DNA from: Chloroflexota bacterium
GTDB taxonomy: Bacteria > Chloroflexota > Limnocylindria > Limnocylindrales > CSP1-4
Assembly (NCBI GenBank): GCA_017881915.1
Contig: JADGQK010000013.1
Span: 1 to 47,827, forward strand
DNA length: 47,827 nucleotides
Reading direction: 5' to 3'
Below are positions 23,495 through 31,613 of the stretch, piece by piece. Positions within the stretch are counted from its first letter, which is position 1, and each line of letters begins with the position of its first letter. Position numbers and translations under genes: made by a program. The notes below the pieces were generated by a model. It had not been told where the DNA came from. It made no database searches and saw nothing but the letters and a program-made list of their open reading frames with translations.

Positions 23495-23500
23495 TATTCT
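23495..23500 (+). promoter_or_regulatory. -10 box of the 23507 gene
   Basis: TATTCT, 6 nt before GTG 23507; supports a leaderless transcript and this start codon. Confidence 0.5.
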
Positions 23501-23506
23501 TCGGGC

Positions 23507-24109
23507 GTGACGATCCGGCCTCGATTTCTGATCCAGTGGACCGGCCCCGAATTGGCCACCCTGCTGGAGGCACTCGGAGCAGCCGTCGCGGACGGGGTTG
23601 TTGAGCTGCCGTCGGCCCGGATCGAAATTGGTCGAGCGGACCCGCCCGCCGGAATGCAGCGGATGAGGGTCGAGATGTTGGCGCCCGGGACGCCGCCGGC
23701 GACAACGGCGATGGTCGATGTCGCGGCATTGGGCTGGGCAACGGTCGAGCTCGACCACGCCGCGATGAGTCTCGGAATTCGCTTCGGAGCTGGATTCGGC
23801 CCCGCGCCGGCGGATCGCCTCCTCGGCGCCTCGGTTCGGCGATCGGCCGACCGGAGCCCCGAGCTCCTCCTGCTTGAGCCGAACACCGAGGGCCGCCTGG
23901 CGGGAGCGCTCGCTCGCCACGGCGAGGGCCCGGTGGCGATCTACCTGCGAACCACCGACCTGATGGCGGTCGAGAGACTCCGGGTTCGCGAAGGTGACGG
24001 CCCGCTCGGACGCCAGCAACTCTTCCTCGACGGCCCAGCGGCCGGGCCCTTCCTGATCCTCGTCGGCGCGGCACCGGGCCGCGTCAACCGGGTACCATCG
24101 GAGCCATGA
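23507..24109 (+). CDS. Hypothetical protein, 200 aa
   Basis: Not recognised with confidence. GTG 23507 lies 6 nt after TATTCT (23495-23500), a leaderless start. The sequence alternates beta-strand and helix (RFLIQWTGPELATLLEAL, then RIEIGRADPPAG, then VDVAALGWATVELDHAAMSL, then PELLLLEPNTEGRLAGALAR, then PVAIYLRTTD) and ends LILVGAAPGRVNRV. The pattern could be compatible with a VOC/glyoxalase-like sensor fold, but no metal-ligand set is clear. No signal or membrane segment. Its stop overlaps the GNAT gene ATG by 4 bp. Confidence 0.7.
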   Translation: MTIRPRFLIQWTGPELATLLEALGAAVADGVVELPSARIEIGRADPPAGMQRMRVEMLAPGTPPATTAMVDVAALGWATVELDHAAMSLGIRFGAGFGPAPADRLLGASVRRSADRSPELLLLEPNTEGRLAGALARHGEGPVAIYLRTTDLMAVERLRVREGDGPLGRQQLFLDGPAAGPFLILVGAAPGRVNRVPSEP

Positions 24110-24543
24110 TCGAAACCGACATCGCCCTTCGCCCGGCCACGCTGGCCGATGCCGAGCGGATCGCCGCCCTGTTCACCGAGGAGGGCTATCCGGCTGGCGC
24201 GTCGGCCGTCGAGGCCCGCCTGGCCCGCTTCGACGGGCCCGCCTCGTCCGTGATCGTGGCGGACCACGATGGTGAGATTCTCGGCTTCATCGCCCTGCAC
24301 GTCGTGCCGCGCTTCGAGCACGACGACTCGTTCGTCCGGGTCGTGGCGCTCGTCGTGGACTCGACGGTCCGCGAGCGTGGGGTCGGCCGGGTGCTGATGG
24401 CCGAGGCCGAACGGATCGGCCGCGAGCGGGCCGCTGCCTTCGTCGAGATCACCGCTGGCCACCATCGTCCCGCTGCACGCCACCTGTATGAATCGCTCGG
24501 CTACGACGCGAACCTGGCGGCTTACCTCAGGAAGCGGATCTAG
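24106..24543 (+). CDS. GNAT-family N-acetyltransferase
   Basis: 145-aa single-domain acetyltransferase. ITLRPA-type opening (IALRPATLADAERIAALF), central strands SSVIVADHDGEILGFIALHV and VRVVALVVDSTVRERGVGRVLM, where the RERGVGR pyrophosphate-binding loop contacts acetyl-CoA. It ends with the expected HRPAARHLYESLGYDA segment. ATG 24106 overlaps the previous stop by 4 bp, yet TACCAT (24093-24098) stands 7 nt upstream, so it may be expressed both by coupling and from its own leaderless promoter. Acceptor substrate cannot be predicted. Confidence 0.9.
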   Translation: MIETDIALRPATLADAERIAALFTEEGYPAGASAVEARLARFDGPASSVIVADHDGEILGFIALHVVPRFEHDDSFVRVVALVVDSTVRERGVGRVLMAEAERIGRERAAAFVEITAGHHRPAARHLYESLGYDANLAAYLRKRI

Positions 24544-24583
24544 GCGCGGGGGCGGGCTTCGGCCCGACGGTCCGACGGACGCC

Positions 24584-25861
24584 ATGACGACGCCCGATCC
24601 CGGCAGTTTCTCGTACCTCCGTCTGCGCAGTGCGTCGCCGACGCTGATCGCCCTGCCCTGGGAGCTGCCCCTCGAGTCGTGGACGGCCGGCCGGGCTGAC
24701 CTGCGGGAGCTGCCGATCGGCCCATCGCGGCACCTCGTCCGCTTCGTCCAGGACGAGGATCGGCTGATCGCCCTGAAGGAAGAGCCGCTCGAGATCGCCC
24801 GGCGCGAGTACGAGGTCCTGCGTCGTCTCGAGACGCTGCAGCTGCCCGCGGTGCTGCCCCTCGGCCTGGCCGAGCTGCCTGGCGGCGACAGCGCCATTCT
24901 CGTCACCGAATTCCTGGCCCATTCGCTCCAGTACCGTCGCCTGCTCATGCGCCTGCCGGCTGGTCCATCGGGCGGCCGCGATCGGCTCCTCGACGCGATG
25001 GCATCGCTCCTCGTGGATCTTCACCGGGGTGGTGTCTACTGGGGCGACTGCTCGCTCGCGAACACTCTCTTCCGGCGCGACGGCGACCTGATCCAGGCCT
25101 ACCTCGTCGATGCCGAGACGAGCGAGTGCCATGACCAGCTCTCGGATGGGCAGCGCGAATTCGACCTCGAGGTGCTCGTCGAGAATGTCGCCTTCGGATT
25201 GGCCGACCTGGCCGCCTACGCCCGCCGCGCCACGCCAACCCCAGGCGACTACGACGAGGCGATCCGGGAGGCAGAGAGCGTTCACAGCCGCTATCGCCAG
25301 CTGTGGGAGGAGCTTCACGCCGAGGAGGAGCTTGCGCCCGGCGACCGCTATGCCGTCGCCGCCCGAATTCGGCGGCTGAACGACCTCGGCTTCGCGATCG
25401 ACGAGATCGAGCTCGAACCGGGCCGGGCCGGGCGGCTGCGCTTCCGGGTCGCCGTTGCCACGCGCCGATTCCACGCCCGCGAACTCGAGCGTCGGACGGG
25501 CCTGGTTGCCCTCGAGGGACAGGCCCGGATCCTGATGAACGACCTGCGCCAGTATCGGAGCTGGCTCGAATGGTATGAGCAGCGCCAGATCGATCGCCCG
25601 GAGGGTGCCCGGCGCTGGCTGGCCGAAGTCTTTCGCCGGATCACCGCCCGGCTGGCGGCCGTGGTTGGTCCAGATCGAGACATCATCCAGTCGTACTGCG
25701 ATGTCCTCGAGCACAAATGGCTGCTCTCCGAGCAGGCCGGCCGGGACGTCGGCCTGGAGGCCGCGCTGGAGTCCTACCTCGAGATCGGAGCACCTGCCCC
25801 CGAGATCGGCGCGGATCTGACCGCCGAGCGAGGCAGCGATCCCCCCAGCGATCTCCTCTGA
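24584..25861 (+). CDS. DUF4032 protein with kinase-like (LPS/RIO-type) N-terminal fold
   Basis: 425-aa protein. Residues about 45-190 look like a minimal protein-kinase fold: Lys65 in RLIALKEEP, Glu77 in the following helix, catalytic-loop HRGGVYWGDCSLANTLF (His147, Asp155, Asn160) and metal-binding Asp176 in YLVDAETS. The remainder is helical and matches the DUF4032 architecture known in actinobacteria and relatives. Catalytic residues are intact, so phosphotransfer is plausible, but no substrate is established. ATG 24584 lies 40 nt after the GNAT gene with no strong ribosome-binding site. Confidence 0.82.
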   Translation: MTTPDPGSFSYLRLRSASPTLIALPWELPLESWTAGRADLRELPIGPSRHLVRFVQDEDRLIALKEEPLEIARREYEVLRRLETLQLPAVLPLGLAELPGGDSAILVTEFLAHSLQYRRLLMRLPAGPSGGRDRLLDAMASLLVDLHRGGVYWGDCSLANTLFRRDGDLIQAYLVDAETSECHDQLSDGQREFDLEVLVENVAFGLADLAAYARRATPTPGDYDEAIREAESVHSRYRQLWEELHAEEELAPGDRYAVAARIRRLNDLGFAIDEIELEPGRAGRLRFRVAVATRRFHARELERRTGLVALEGQARILMNDLRQYRSWLEWYEQRQIDRPEGARRWLAEVFRRITARLAAVVGPDRDIIQSYCDVLEHKWLLSEQAGRDVGLEAALESYLEIGAPAPEIGADLTAERGSDPPSDLL

Positions 25862-25908
25862 GCAGGCCGCTGAGCGTCGCGACCAGTGCCATGAGAAGAT
25901 AAAAAACA

Positions 25909-26871
25909 ATGGTGACGGACGCGAATCTGCCCGCCGCGGCGCCAAAGCCCCCTGGGGATGCGGCCGTGCGCGTGGTCAACGTGTTCAAGAAGTACGGTCC
26001 CGTCAAGGCGGTCGACGGGATCTCTTTCGAGGTTGCCCGGGGTGAAGTCTTCGGTCTCCTCGGGCCGAACGGCGCTGGCAAGACGACGACGGTCGAGATG
26101 CTGGAGGGCCTCCGCGCGCCCGACTCGGGCCTGCTCGAGGTCCTGGGCATTGATGTCGCCCGCAATCCCGACGAGCTCAAGCAGCGGGTCGGGGTCACCC
26201 TCCAGACGGCCGAGCTGTACCCCAAGCTCAAGGTCGTCGAGGTCCTCGACCTGTTCCGCAGCTTCTACAAGCGTTCCCTGCCGACCGAGCAGCTGATCGA
26301 CTTCCTGGATCTGGGCGAGCGGCGCCATGCCCAGACTCGCCAGCTCTCAGGTGGCCAGCGCCAGCGGTTGGCGGTCGCTCTCGCCCTGGTCAACGATCCC
26401 GAGATGATCTTCCTCGACGAGCCCACGACCGGGCTCGATCCGGCTGCCCGGCGCTCGCTATGGGACCTGATCCAGAAGCTCCAGGGCCAGGGCAAGACGA
26501 TCCTGCTGACGACCCACTACATGGAGGAGGCCGAGGTCCTGTGCGATCGCCTGGCGATCCTGGATCACGGAAGGATCCTTGCCCTGGGCTCGGTCGACGA
26601 GCTGGTCAACAAGCGCTTCAAGGACCGCTCGGTGCGGTTCGACCAGATCGCGGCACTCGAAGACGAGCAGCTCATCGTCCTGCCCGGGGTCAAGTCGATC
26701 AAGCATGACGATGGCGTGACCGTCCTCTACACCCACGATGTCGCCGGAACGATCGGCGGGTTGCTGGACGCGACCGAGGTGCTCGGCGTGGAGCCGGCCA
26801 ACCTGGGGATTCGCCGGCCGACCCTGGAAGACCTGTTCCTCGACCTGACCGGTCGGGCGCTGCGCGACTAG
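25909..26871 (+). CDS. ABC-2 exporter ATP-binding protein
   Basis: 320-aa nucleotide-binding subunit: Walker A GPNGAGKTTT, Q-loop LQTAELYPKL, canonical signature LSGGQRQRL, Walker B MIFLDEPTTGLDP, H-loop TTHYMEEAEVL, then a C-terminal accessory region. ATG 25909 sits directly after an A-rich run (GATAAAAAACA), an unusual low-GC island that is probably the promoter or leader. The permease gene begins 8 nt after the stop. Together they form a standard multidrug-type exporter. Confidence 0.93.
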   Translation: MVTDANLPAAAPKPPGDAAVRVVNVFKKYGPVKAVDGISFEVARGEVFGLLGPNGAGKTTTVEMLEGLRAPDSGLLEVLGIDVARNPDELKQRVGVTLQTAELYPKLKVVEVLDLFRSFYKRSLPTEQLIDFLDLGERRHAQTRQLSGGQRQRLAVALALVNDPEMIFLDEPTTGLDPAARRSLWDLIQKLQGQGKTILLTTHYMEEAEVLCDRLAILDHGRILALGSVDELVNKRFKDRSVRFDQIAALEDEQLIVLPGVKSIKHDDGVTVLYTHDVAGTIGGLLDATEVLGVEPANLGIRRPTLEDLFLDLTGRALRD

Positions 26872-26879
26872 GGGCCCGA

Positions 26880-27983
26880 ATGCAGGCACTCATCCAGCTC
26901 AGCATCGCCAACATCCGGAGTTTCGTGCGGGACCGTGCCGCACTGTTCTGGACGTTCGCCTTTCCCCTGATCTTCGTGGTCCTCTTCGGCCTGATCTTCC
27001 AGGGTGGCAACACGTCGATCAAGCTCGGCTGGGTCGACCTCGATGGGACGAGCGGGCCGAGCGGTTCCACGACGCTGCAGAGCGCCTTCGCGGCGGTCAA
27101 GGGGGTGGTCATCACCGCTGAGGACGAGGCAAGCGCCAAGGACCAGATGAAGACCGGCAAGCTCGACGCGATCGTCGAGGTGCCCAAGGGCTACAGCGCC
27201 GCGGTGACCGCGGCGGGAACCGGCGCCACGGGCGTGGCGGCCGCGAACGTCACGGTCTTCGTGGATCCCACCCAGGCGACGACCGGCGGGATCGTCCAGC
27301 AGGTGGTCGCGGGCGTCCTGGGCGCGGTCAACCTGGGGGGCCGCCCGCCGATCGTGCAGGCCCAGCTGGCGACGATCCAGACCCAGAACCTCAACATCAT
27401 CAGCTACCTGGTGCCGAGCATCCTGGGGATGGCCCTGATGCAGCTGGGTGTCTTTGCCGCGATCCCTCTCGTGGCCGATCGACAGAAGATGATCCTCAAG
27501 CGATTGAACGCCACGCCGCTTCATCGCTGGCAGCTCGTCGGCAGCAACGTCGTCATGCGCCTGATCATCGGGATCATCCAGACCTTGATCATCGTGGCCG
27601 TGGGCACCGCCCTGTTCGGCCTGCAGATGACCGGCAGCCTGCTCCTGCTGGCCGGCCTGGTCGTCCTGGGCGGGCTGGCGTTCATCTCGCTGGGCTACGT
27701 GATCGCCTCGTTCGCCCCGACCGAGGATGCCGCCAATAGCATGACCAGCGTGGTCCAGTTCCCCCTGATGTTCCTGTCGGGCACGTTCTTCGTGATCGAC
27801 CAGATGCCCCAGCCGCTCCAGGTGGTCGCCCGGTTTCTGCCCCTGACCTACCTCTCCGACGCACTCCGCCAGGTGATGGTCAACGGGACCGCGTTCTCGC
27901 CCTTGTGGTTCTGCTTCGCCGTGCTGGTGGGCTGGACCGCCGTCTGCTTCGGGATCTCGGCCCGGTTCTTCAAGTGGCAGTGA
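26880..27983 (+). CDS. ABC-2 family permease
   Basis: 367-aa permease of the YhhJ/drug-export type. N-terminal helix (ALFWTFAFPLIFVVLFGLIF), a large extracytoplasmic domain of about 140 residues (GWVDLDGTSGPSG to QLATIQTQNLN), then five C-terminal helices including GMALMQLGVFAAIPLV, and the family motif QFPLMFLSGTFFVIDQMPQPLQ. Loop LVADRQKMILKRLNATPLHRWQ is the cytoplasmic coupling region. It acts with the 25909 ATPase at the inner membrane. Substrate unknown. Confidence 0.92.
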   Translation: MQALIQLSIANIRSFVRDRAALFWTFAFPLIFVVLFGLIFQGGNTSIKLGWVDLDGTSGPSGSTTLQSAFAAVKGVVITAEDEASAKDQMKTGKLDAIVEVPKGYSAAVTAAGTGATGVAAANVTVFVDPTQATTGGIVQQVVAGVLGAVNLGGRPPIVQAQLATIQTQNLNIISYLVPSILGMALMQLGVFAAIPLVADRQKMILKRLNATPLHRWQLVGSNVVMRLIIGIIQTLIIVAVGTALFGLQMTGSLLLLAGLVVLGGLAFISLGYVIASFAPTEDAANSMTSVVQFPLMFLSGTFFVIDQMPQPLQVVARFLPLTYLSDALRQVMVNGTAFSPLWFCFAVLVGWTAVCFGISARFFKWQ

Positions 27984-28012
27984 CGCCCGCCTGAACCGGC
28001 TCGCCTGGTGGC

Positions 28013-28537
28013 CTACCAGCGTTCCTCGTGGACGATCCGGCCGCGGGCCATCCGACCGCCGGCGCGAGGGGGCGCGCTCAATTCGGCAGGATCGGCCGGG
28101 TAGCCGAACGAGAGCAGGTACTCGCAGTATTGATCGGGTGGGTAGCCAAGGAGCTGGCGGGCCAGGTCCTGCTCGTAGACGGTCGCTGGGACGCTGCCGA
28201 TCCCCAACTCCCAGGCGACCAGCATCATGCCAGCGGCCGCCTGCCCGAGATCGAACAGGATCGATAGCGGCGCATCCGGACTGCGCGGATCGGGCGTCAC
28301 CAGCGCGATCCCGACCGCAGCGCCGGCCAGGTGCCCGGCCCACGGTCCAACCTTCGCCAGCCGGCCGAGATGCTCGCGATCGCGGCAGACGATGAACGAC
28401 CAGCGCTGGAGGTTCTTCGAGCTGCCGCTCCGCCGGCCCGCTTGCAGGATTCGCTCGAGGTGTGCCGGCTCGAGCGAGCGGTCGGCGAACCGACGGATCG
28501 CCCGCTTCATCCGGACGGCTTCCCAGGCCGAGGTCAC
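28013..28537 (-). CDS. Nitroreductase-family protein
   Basis: 174-aa FMN oxidoreductase-like protein. GTG 28537 is chosen because it overlaps the upstream hydrolase stop (GTGA); ATG 28510 is a possible alternative. Motifs are AVRMKRAIRRFADRSLEPAHLERIL, AGRRSGSSKNLQRWSFIVCRD and AAAGMMLVAWELGIGSVPAT, then a YLLSFGYPAD strand. Shorter than classical nitroreductases (about 200-220 aa). It is convergent with the ABC permease, 29 nt away. Substrate unknown. Confidence 0.85.
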   Translation of the reverse strand: MTSAWEAVRMKRAIRRFADRSLEPAHLERILQAGRRSGSSKNLQRWSFIVCRDREHLGRLAKVGPWAGHLAGAAVGIALVTPDPRSPDAPLSILFDLGQAAAGMMLVAWELGIGSVPATVYEQDLARQLLGYPPDQYCEYLLSFGYPADPAELSAPPRAGGRMARGRIVHEERW

Positions 28538-29604
28538 TGGTCGCCCGGTCCGCTGACGCTCGAGGCCCCGACCAGGAAGGCCGCAGCGACGCCATCGGTC
28601 CGGCTGCCGACCAGCGGTCCCTCGGGCTCGGGCAGCCGGCTCACCGCGACCGCGCCGGCCGCGTCTGCGGCGGCCCCCGGGCTGAGCGGTCCGCCGAGCG
28701 ACCGGGCGAGGAACGCCGCGATCCGGCGTCGATACGTCTCGTTCTCGTACAGCCAGGTGTGACCGCCTCCGGGGACGAGGAACAGCTCGACGGTCGCGTC
28801 GTCGCCGCTTCGCGCCGCCACCGCGGCGGCGCGAAGACGCTCGGCATGGCGGGGCGGGATCACCCGGTCGAACTCGCCGTGGACAAGCAGGATGGGGCCG
28901 CGGTAGCGGGCGACCGCCTCGAGGGCGCTGATGTCGCGCATCCGGTGGCCACGCGGGCGGATGAACTCGCGGGTGGTCAGCCAGCTCAGCGGGCCGGCGA
29001 CGAAGGCCGGGAAGGGCAGATGGGCCAGCCGGAACGTCTCGCTCACGAGGCGGCGCGGATCGGACGGCGTGGACGAGCTGACGACGGCCGCGACCCGCGG
29101 ATCCGCCGCAGCCGCCAGGATCGCGCCGATCCCGCCCATCGAGTGGCCGAGCACTGCCCCCCTGGTGACCTCCGGCCGGGCGATGAGGGTGGCGAACGCG
29201 GCCAGCGCGTCGGCGCCGAACTCGCCGCCGCTGACCGGCAGCGTCTCGGCGCCGTTGGACCCGTGACCTCGGACGTCGAAGGTCAGGCAGTGGAACCCGG
29301 CGGCATGCAGGAACTGGACGTTGGCCAGCGTTCGGTCCCGGGCCGAGTCCCAGCCGTGGACCAGTAAGACTCCCGGGCCCGGCACACCGCCGTTGGCCGG
29401 GATGAACCAGGCGGGCAGATCCCCGCCGGCCGACCGTACCAGGGCCTCTTCGAACGGCATCCCGAAATCGGCCGGCGTGAAGCTGGGCGGTCGCCGGTTG
29501 GGGAAGCCAGCCCGTGCGCGATAGACCTGGCTGAAGCGGTAGGCCAGGGCGACCGGGATCGCCGCCATCGTCGCGACGAGGCCGGCGCGGCGGAACTTGG
29601 ACAT
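28534..29604 (-). CDS. Alpha/beta hydrolase
   Basis: 356-aa protein with a hydrophobic N-terminus (RRAGLVATMAAIPVALAY), probably a membrane anchor. Oxyanion region VLLVHGWDS, nucleophile elbow GHSMGG (Ser155), acid Asp246 in LVHGEFDRVIP, and His282 in PGGGHTWLYE complete the catalytic triad. The extra C-terminal 50 residues are low-complexity. Likely an esterase or peptidase-like hydrolase of unknown substrate, co-transcribed with the nitroreductase gene. The promoter has a perfect TTGACA at 29634-29639 (minus). Confidence 0.9.
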   Translation of the reverse strand: MSKFRRAGLVATMAAIPVALAYRFSQVYRARAGFPNRRPPSFTPADFGMPFEEALVRSAGGDLPAWFIPANGGVPGPGVLLVHGWDSARDRTLANVQFLHAAGFHCLTFDVRGHGSNGAETLPVSGGEFGADALAAFATLIARPEVTRGAVLGHSMGGIGAILAAAADPRVAAVVSSSTPSDPRRLVSETFRLAHLPFPAFVAGPLSWLTTREFIRPRGHRMRDISALEAVARYRGPILLVHGEFDRVIPPRHAERLRAAAVAARSGDDATVELFLVPGGGHTWLYENETYRRRIAAFLARSLGGPLSPGAAADAAGAVAVSRLPEPEGPLVGSRTDGVAAAFLVGASSVSGPGDQ

Positions 29605-29639
29605 GATCCAATGGGACGACGGGAGGGAGATCCTGTCAA
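29605..29639 (-). promoter_or_regulatory. Promoter of the hydrolase-nitroreductase operon
   Basis: Minus strand: consensus TTGACA (29634-29639), 17-nt spacer, degenerate -10 TCCCAT (29611-29616), then 6 nt to ATG 29604. Exact -35/-10/start geometry of a leaderless promoter. Confidence 0.55.
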
Positions 29640-29743
29640 GCGACCGCAGGAAGGGGCCGGGATGACGAGAGTCGAGATCAAGACGGCGCTGGATGGGGCG
29701 CCCGAGTTCGCTCTCGTTCCGCCCTGACGGTTAGACTCGGTGG

Positions 29744-30496
29744 GTGAAGAAACGCGATCCGCATCTCGTCCTGGGCGTCGACCCGACAGCCTCGAAGGCC
29801 GCCGTCAAGGCCGCCTGGCGACGCCTGGCCCGGGCGAACCACCCGGACCTGAACGCCGCAGATCCGGTTGCTGCCCGCGCCGCAACGTCACGGATGGTCG
29901 AGATCAACGACGCGTACGAGCGCCTGCGCGAGGGTGGCGCGAGTGACCGGGCGAGACGCGCTGAAGGGCATGATCCGGGTCGCGGCGGAGCTGGGGCGGC
30001 GTTCGACGCATCCGCCACGCGCCGTGGTTCCGGGGGGCCGCCGGCGCCGCGACCGACTCGCCCGGTAACCGCCCATCTCGACACGACCGCGATGCTCTAC
30101 ACCCGGAACCGGACGACGAACCAGTCGGGTCCATCCGCCCGCCATGGATCGCTCGGTCAGCCCGCCCGCCGGTCGCGGTCGGCCGCGCTGGGCCCCCGTC
30201 GTGCCTCGGACCCGACCGGCCCGCTGCGCCGGGGCCGGCTGCACAACTTCCGGGCGCCCACGCCGCCCGACCTGGACATGGCACTGGCAACGGAGATGCC
30301 ATTCGGCAAGTTCCACGGTCACAGCCTGGCCCAGATCGCGGCATTCGAACCGAGCTACATCGATTGGGTGTCGGGAACGATCACCCGCGACCCGGAGCTC
30401 GTGGCGGCGGCCCGGGTCGTGCGCCGGGAGCTCGATCGACGTGGAATCGTCCGGCGCACCCGGGAGAGTCACGTCCTCCACCCGGCCAGCGACTGA
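29744..30496 (+). CDS. J-domain protein with C-terminal ExoX-like/DUF3820-like domain
   Basis: 250-aa protein starting at GTG 29744, 6 nt after TAGACT (29732-29737). Residues 6-65 are a J domain with the Hsp70-activating HPD at 33-35. Residues about 66-185 are a basic, Arg/Pro/Ser-rich disordered linker. Residues about 187-238 (EMPFGKFHGHSLAQIAAFEP, then YIDWVSGT) resemble the small C-terminal domain found in exonuclease X and DUF3820 proteins. The nuclease domain itself is absent. The architecture suggests a DnaK co-chaperone aimed at a nucleic-acid or protein partner through the C-terminal domain. Partner unknown. Confidence 0.82.
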   Translation: MKKRDPHLVLGVDPTASKAAVKAAWRRLARANHPDLNAADPVAARAATSRMVEINDAYERLREGGASDRARRAEGHDPGRGGAGAAFDASATRRGSGGPPAPRPTRPVTAHLDTTAMLYTRNRTTNQSGPSARHGSLGQPARRSRSAALGPRRASDPTGPLRRGRLHNFRAPTPPDLDMALATEMPFGKFHGHSLAQIAAFEPSYIDWVSGTITRDPELVAAARVVRRELDRRGIVRRTRESHVLHPASD

Positions 30497-30507
30497 CCAA
30501 CGCAAAG

Positions 30508-30544
30508 AGTGATCGCCTCCGGTGTGCCCGCGGAGGCGATCACT
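30508..30544 (+). terminator. Hairpin terminator after the J-domain gene
   Basis: 14-bp perfect stem (AGTGATCGCCTCCG, 30508-30521, with its complement 30531-30544) around a 9-nt loop, 12 nt after the stop codon. No T-tract follows. Confidence 0.7.
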
Positions 30545-30937
30545 TGATCAGAAGATATGGCGGATGAGGCCTGCCGTCATGTCACGAGTCCCGGGCCCGC
30601 TGGCCGACTGATCATGGTTGCTCGGCTCGTGACCCAGAGCTGCTGGCCTCGTTGACGGTGCTTGGGTCAGGCCCTGGACCGTCCTGCAGAAGAGACCCGA
30701 TCGGTTCCGGATCCGTGACCGACGCCCCGGGTTCCTCCCCGGATGGCTCGCTCGACGGCGTGACAGGACCGTACCCTGCGGCGTGCCCCGACGCCATGGC
30801 CAATCCGTCCGTCTGCGGCGGACCCCATGGTCGGGCGCGTCGGCGCACCACTTCAGGGACACAGGTACCGGTGCGCGCACCGCCACCGGTGGATCCTGCC
30901 GTGTGCCCCTTCCGGTGCCTCGACGTATCCTCGACCG
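30545..30937. other. Intergenic region without a recognisable gene
   Basis: About 390 nt between the terminator and the lipoprotein gene. Open frames here are overlapping and lack family resemblance. The only clear signal is the TATCCT box at its end (30926-30931). Confidence 0.5.
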
Positions 30938-31531
30938 ATGACCTTCCGGACCCGGGCTCGCCTTCTGATCGTCGTGCTGGCGATCACCGGGCTGATCGCC
31001 GGCTGCGTGAACGACGCTCCAGCGCTGGCCTCGTTCGATCCCTCCTCGCCGTGCAACGGGGCCGACAGCCAGGTGATGAAGGGCGCCTATCCCGACCTCG
31101 AGGCACTCCTGCCGACGAGCCTCGTGAGCGTGGCCCCCACGAGTGTGGCTTCCGGCCGGCTGTGCTCGGCGAATACGTTGGGCACCCTCTACGGTCACGG
31201 GATCCGTGAGACCCATTTCGCCAGCGTCGTCTGGAATCGAGGCGGCGGATCGGGAATCCAGATGACGATCATGGAGGCGGACGGCCTGACGGTCGCCAAT
31301 GCCCTCGAGTCGTACGACAACGGCGCCGCGAGCGCGCCGAAGGTCCATAGCCTCAAGACCACCGACGTCTCGGTCAATGGCCAGGCCGGGATGCGCCTGG
31401 ATATCGCCAACGACGACTACCAGCAGGAGGTGGTCGTCTGGCCAACCGGGACGGCCGGTCGCGTGCGGGTCCTGATCGCCTCGAACATCCACGAGCCGGA
31501 CCTCCAGGTGGCCCTGACCGCCTTCCGCTGA
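30938..31531 (+). CDS. Putative lipoprotein, 197 aa
   Basis: ATG 30938 is 6 nt after TATCCT (30926-30931). N-terminal basic residues, hydrophobic helix [15 protein letters not shown] and a lipobox (LIAGC, Cys23) predict a lipid-anchored exported protein. The mature part contains two further Cys residues (SPCNGAD and GRLCSAN) that may form a disulfide, and a beta-rich C-terminal half. No family recognised. It lies upstream of the acyl-CoA mutase gene with its own promoter. Confidence 0.8.
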   Translation: MTFRTRARLLIVVLAITGLIAGCVNDAPALASFDPSSPCNGADSQVMKGAYPDLEALLPTSLVSVAPTSVASGRLCSANTLGTLYGHGIRETHFASVVWNRGGGSGIQMTIMEADGLTVANALESYDNGAASAPKVHSLKTTDVSVNGQAGMRLDIANDDYQQEVVVWPTGTAGRVRVLIASNIHEPDLQVALTAFR

Positions 31532-31600
31532 GTCAGGTGACCAGTGGGACCCTGGCGGGCCGTGGGCGGCCGACTCCGCGGTGCGCTCCGGAGCCCGTGC

Positions 31601-31606
31601 TAGAGT
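31601..31606 (+). promoter_or_regulatory. Extended -10 box of the mutase large-subunit gene
   Basis: TAGAGT preceded by TGC (extended -10 TGn), 7 nt before ATG 31614. Confidence 0.5.
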
Positions 31607-31613
31607 CGCCGGC

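Noticed and set aside
26868-28595. 575-codon minus-strand frame across the ABC permease
   Set aside because: Antisense to the permease, and overlaps the nitroreductase gene in another frame; low-complexity composition.
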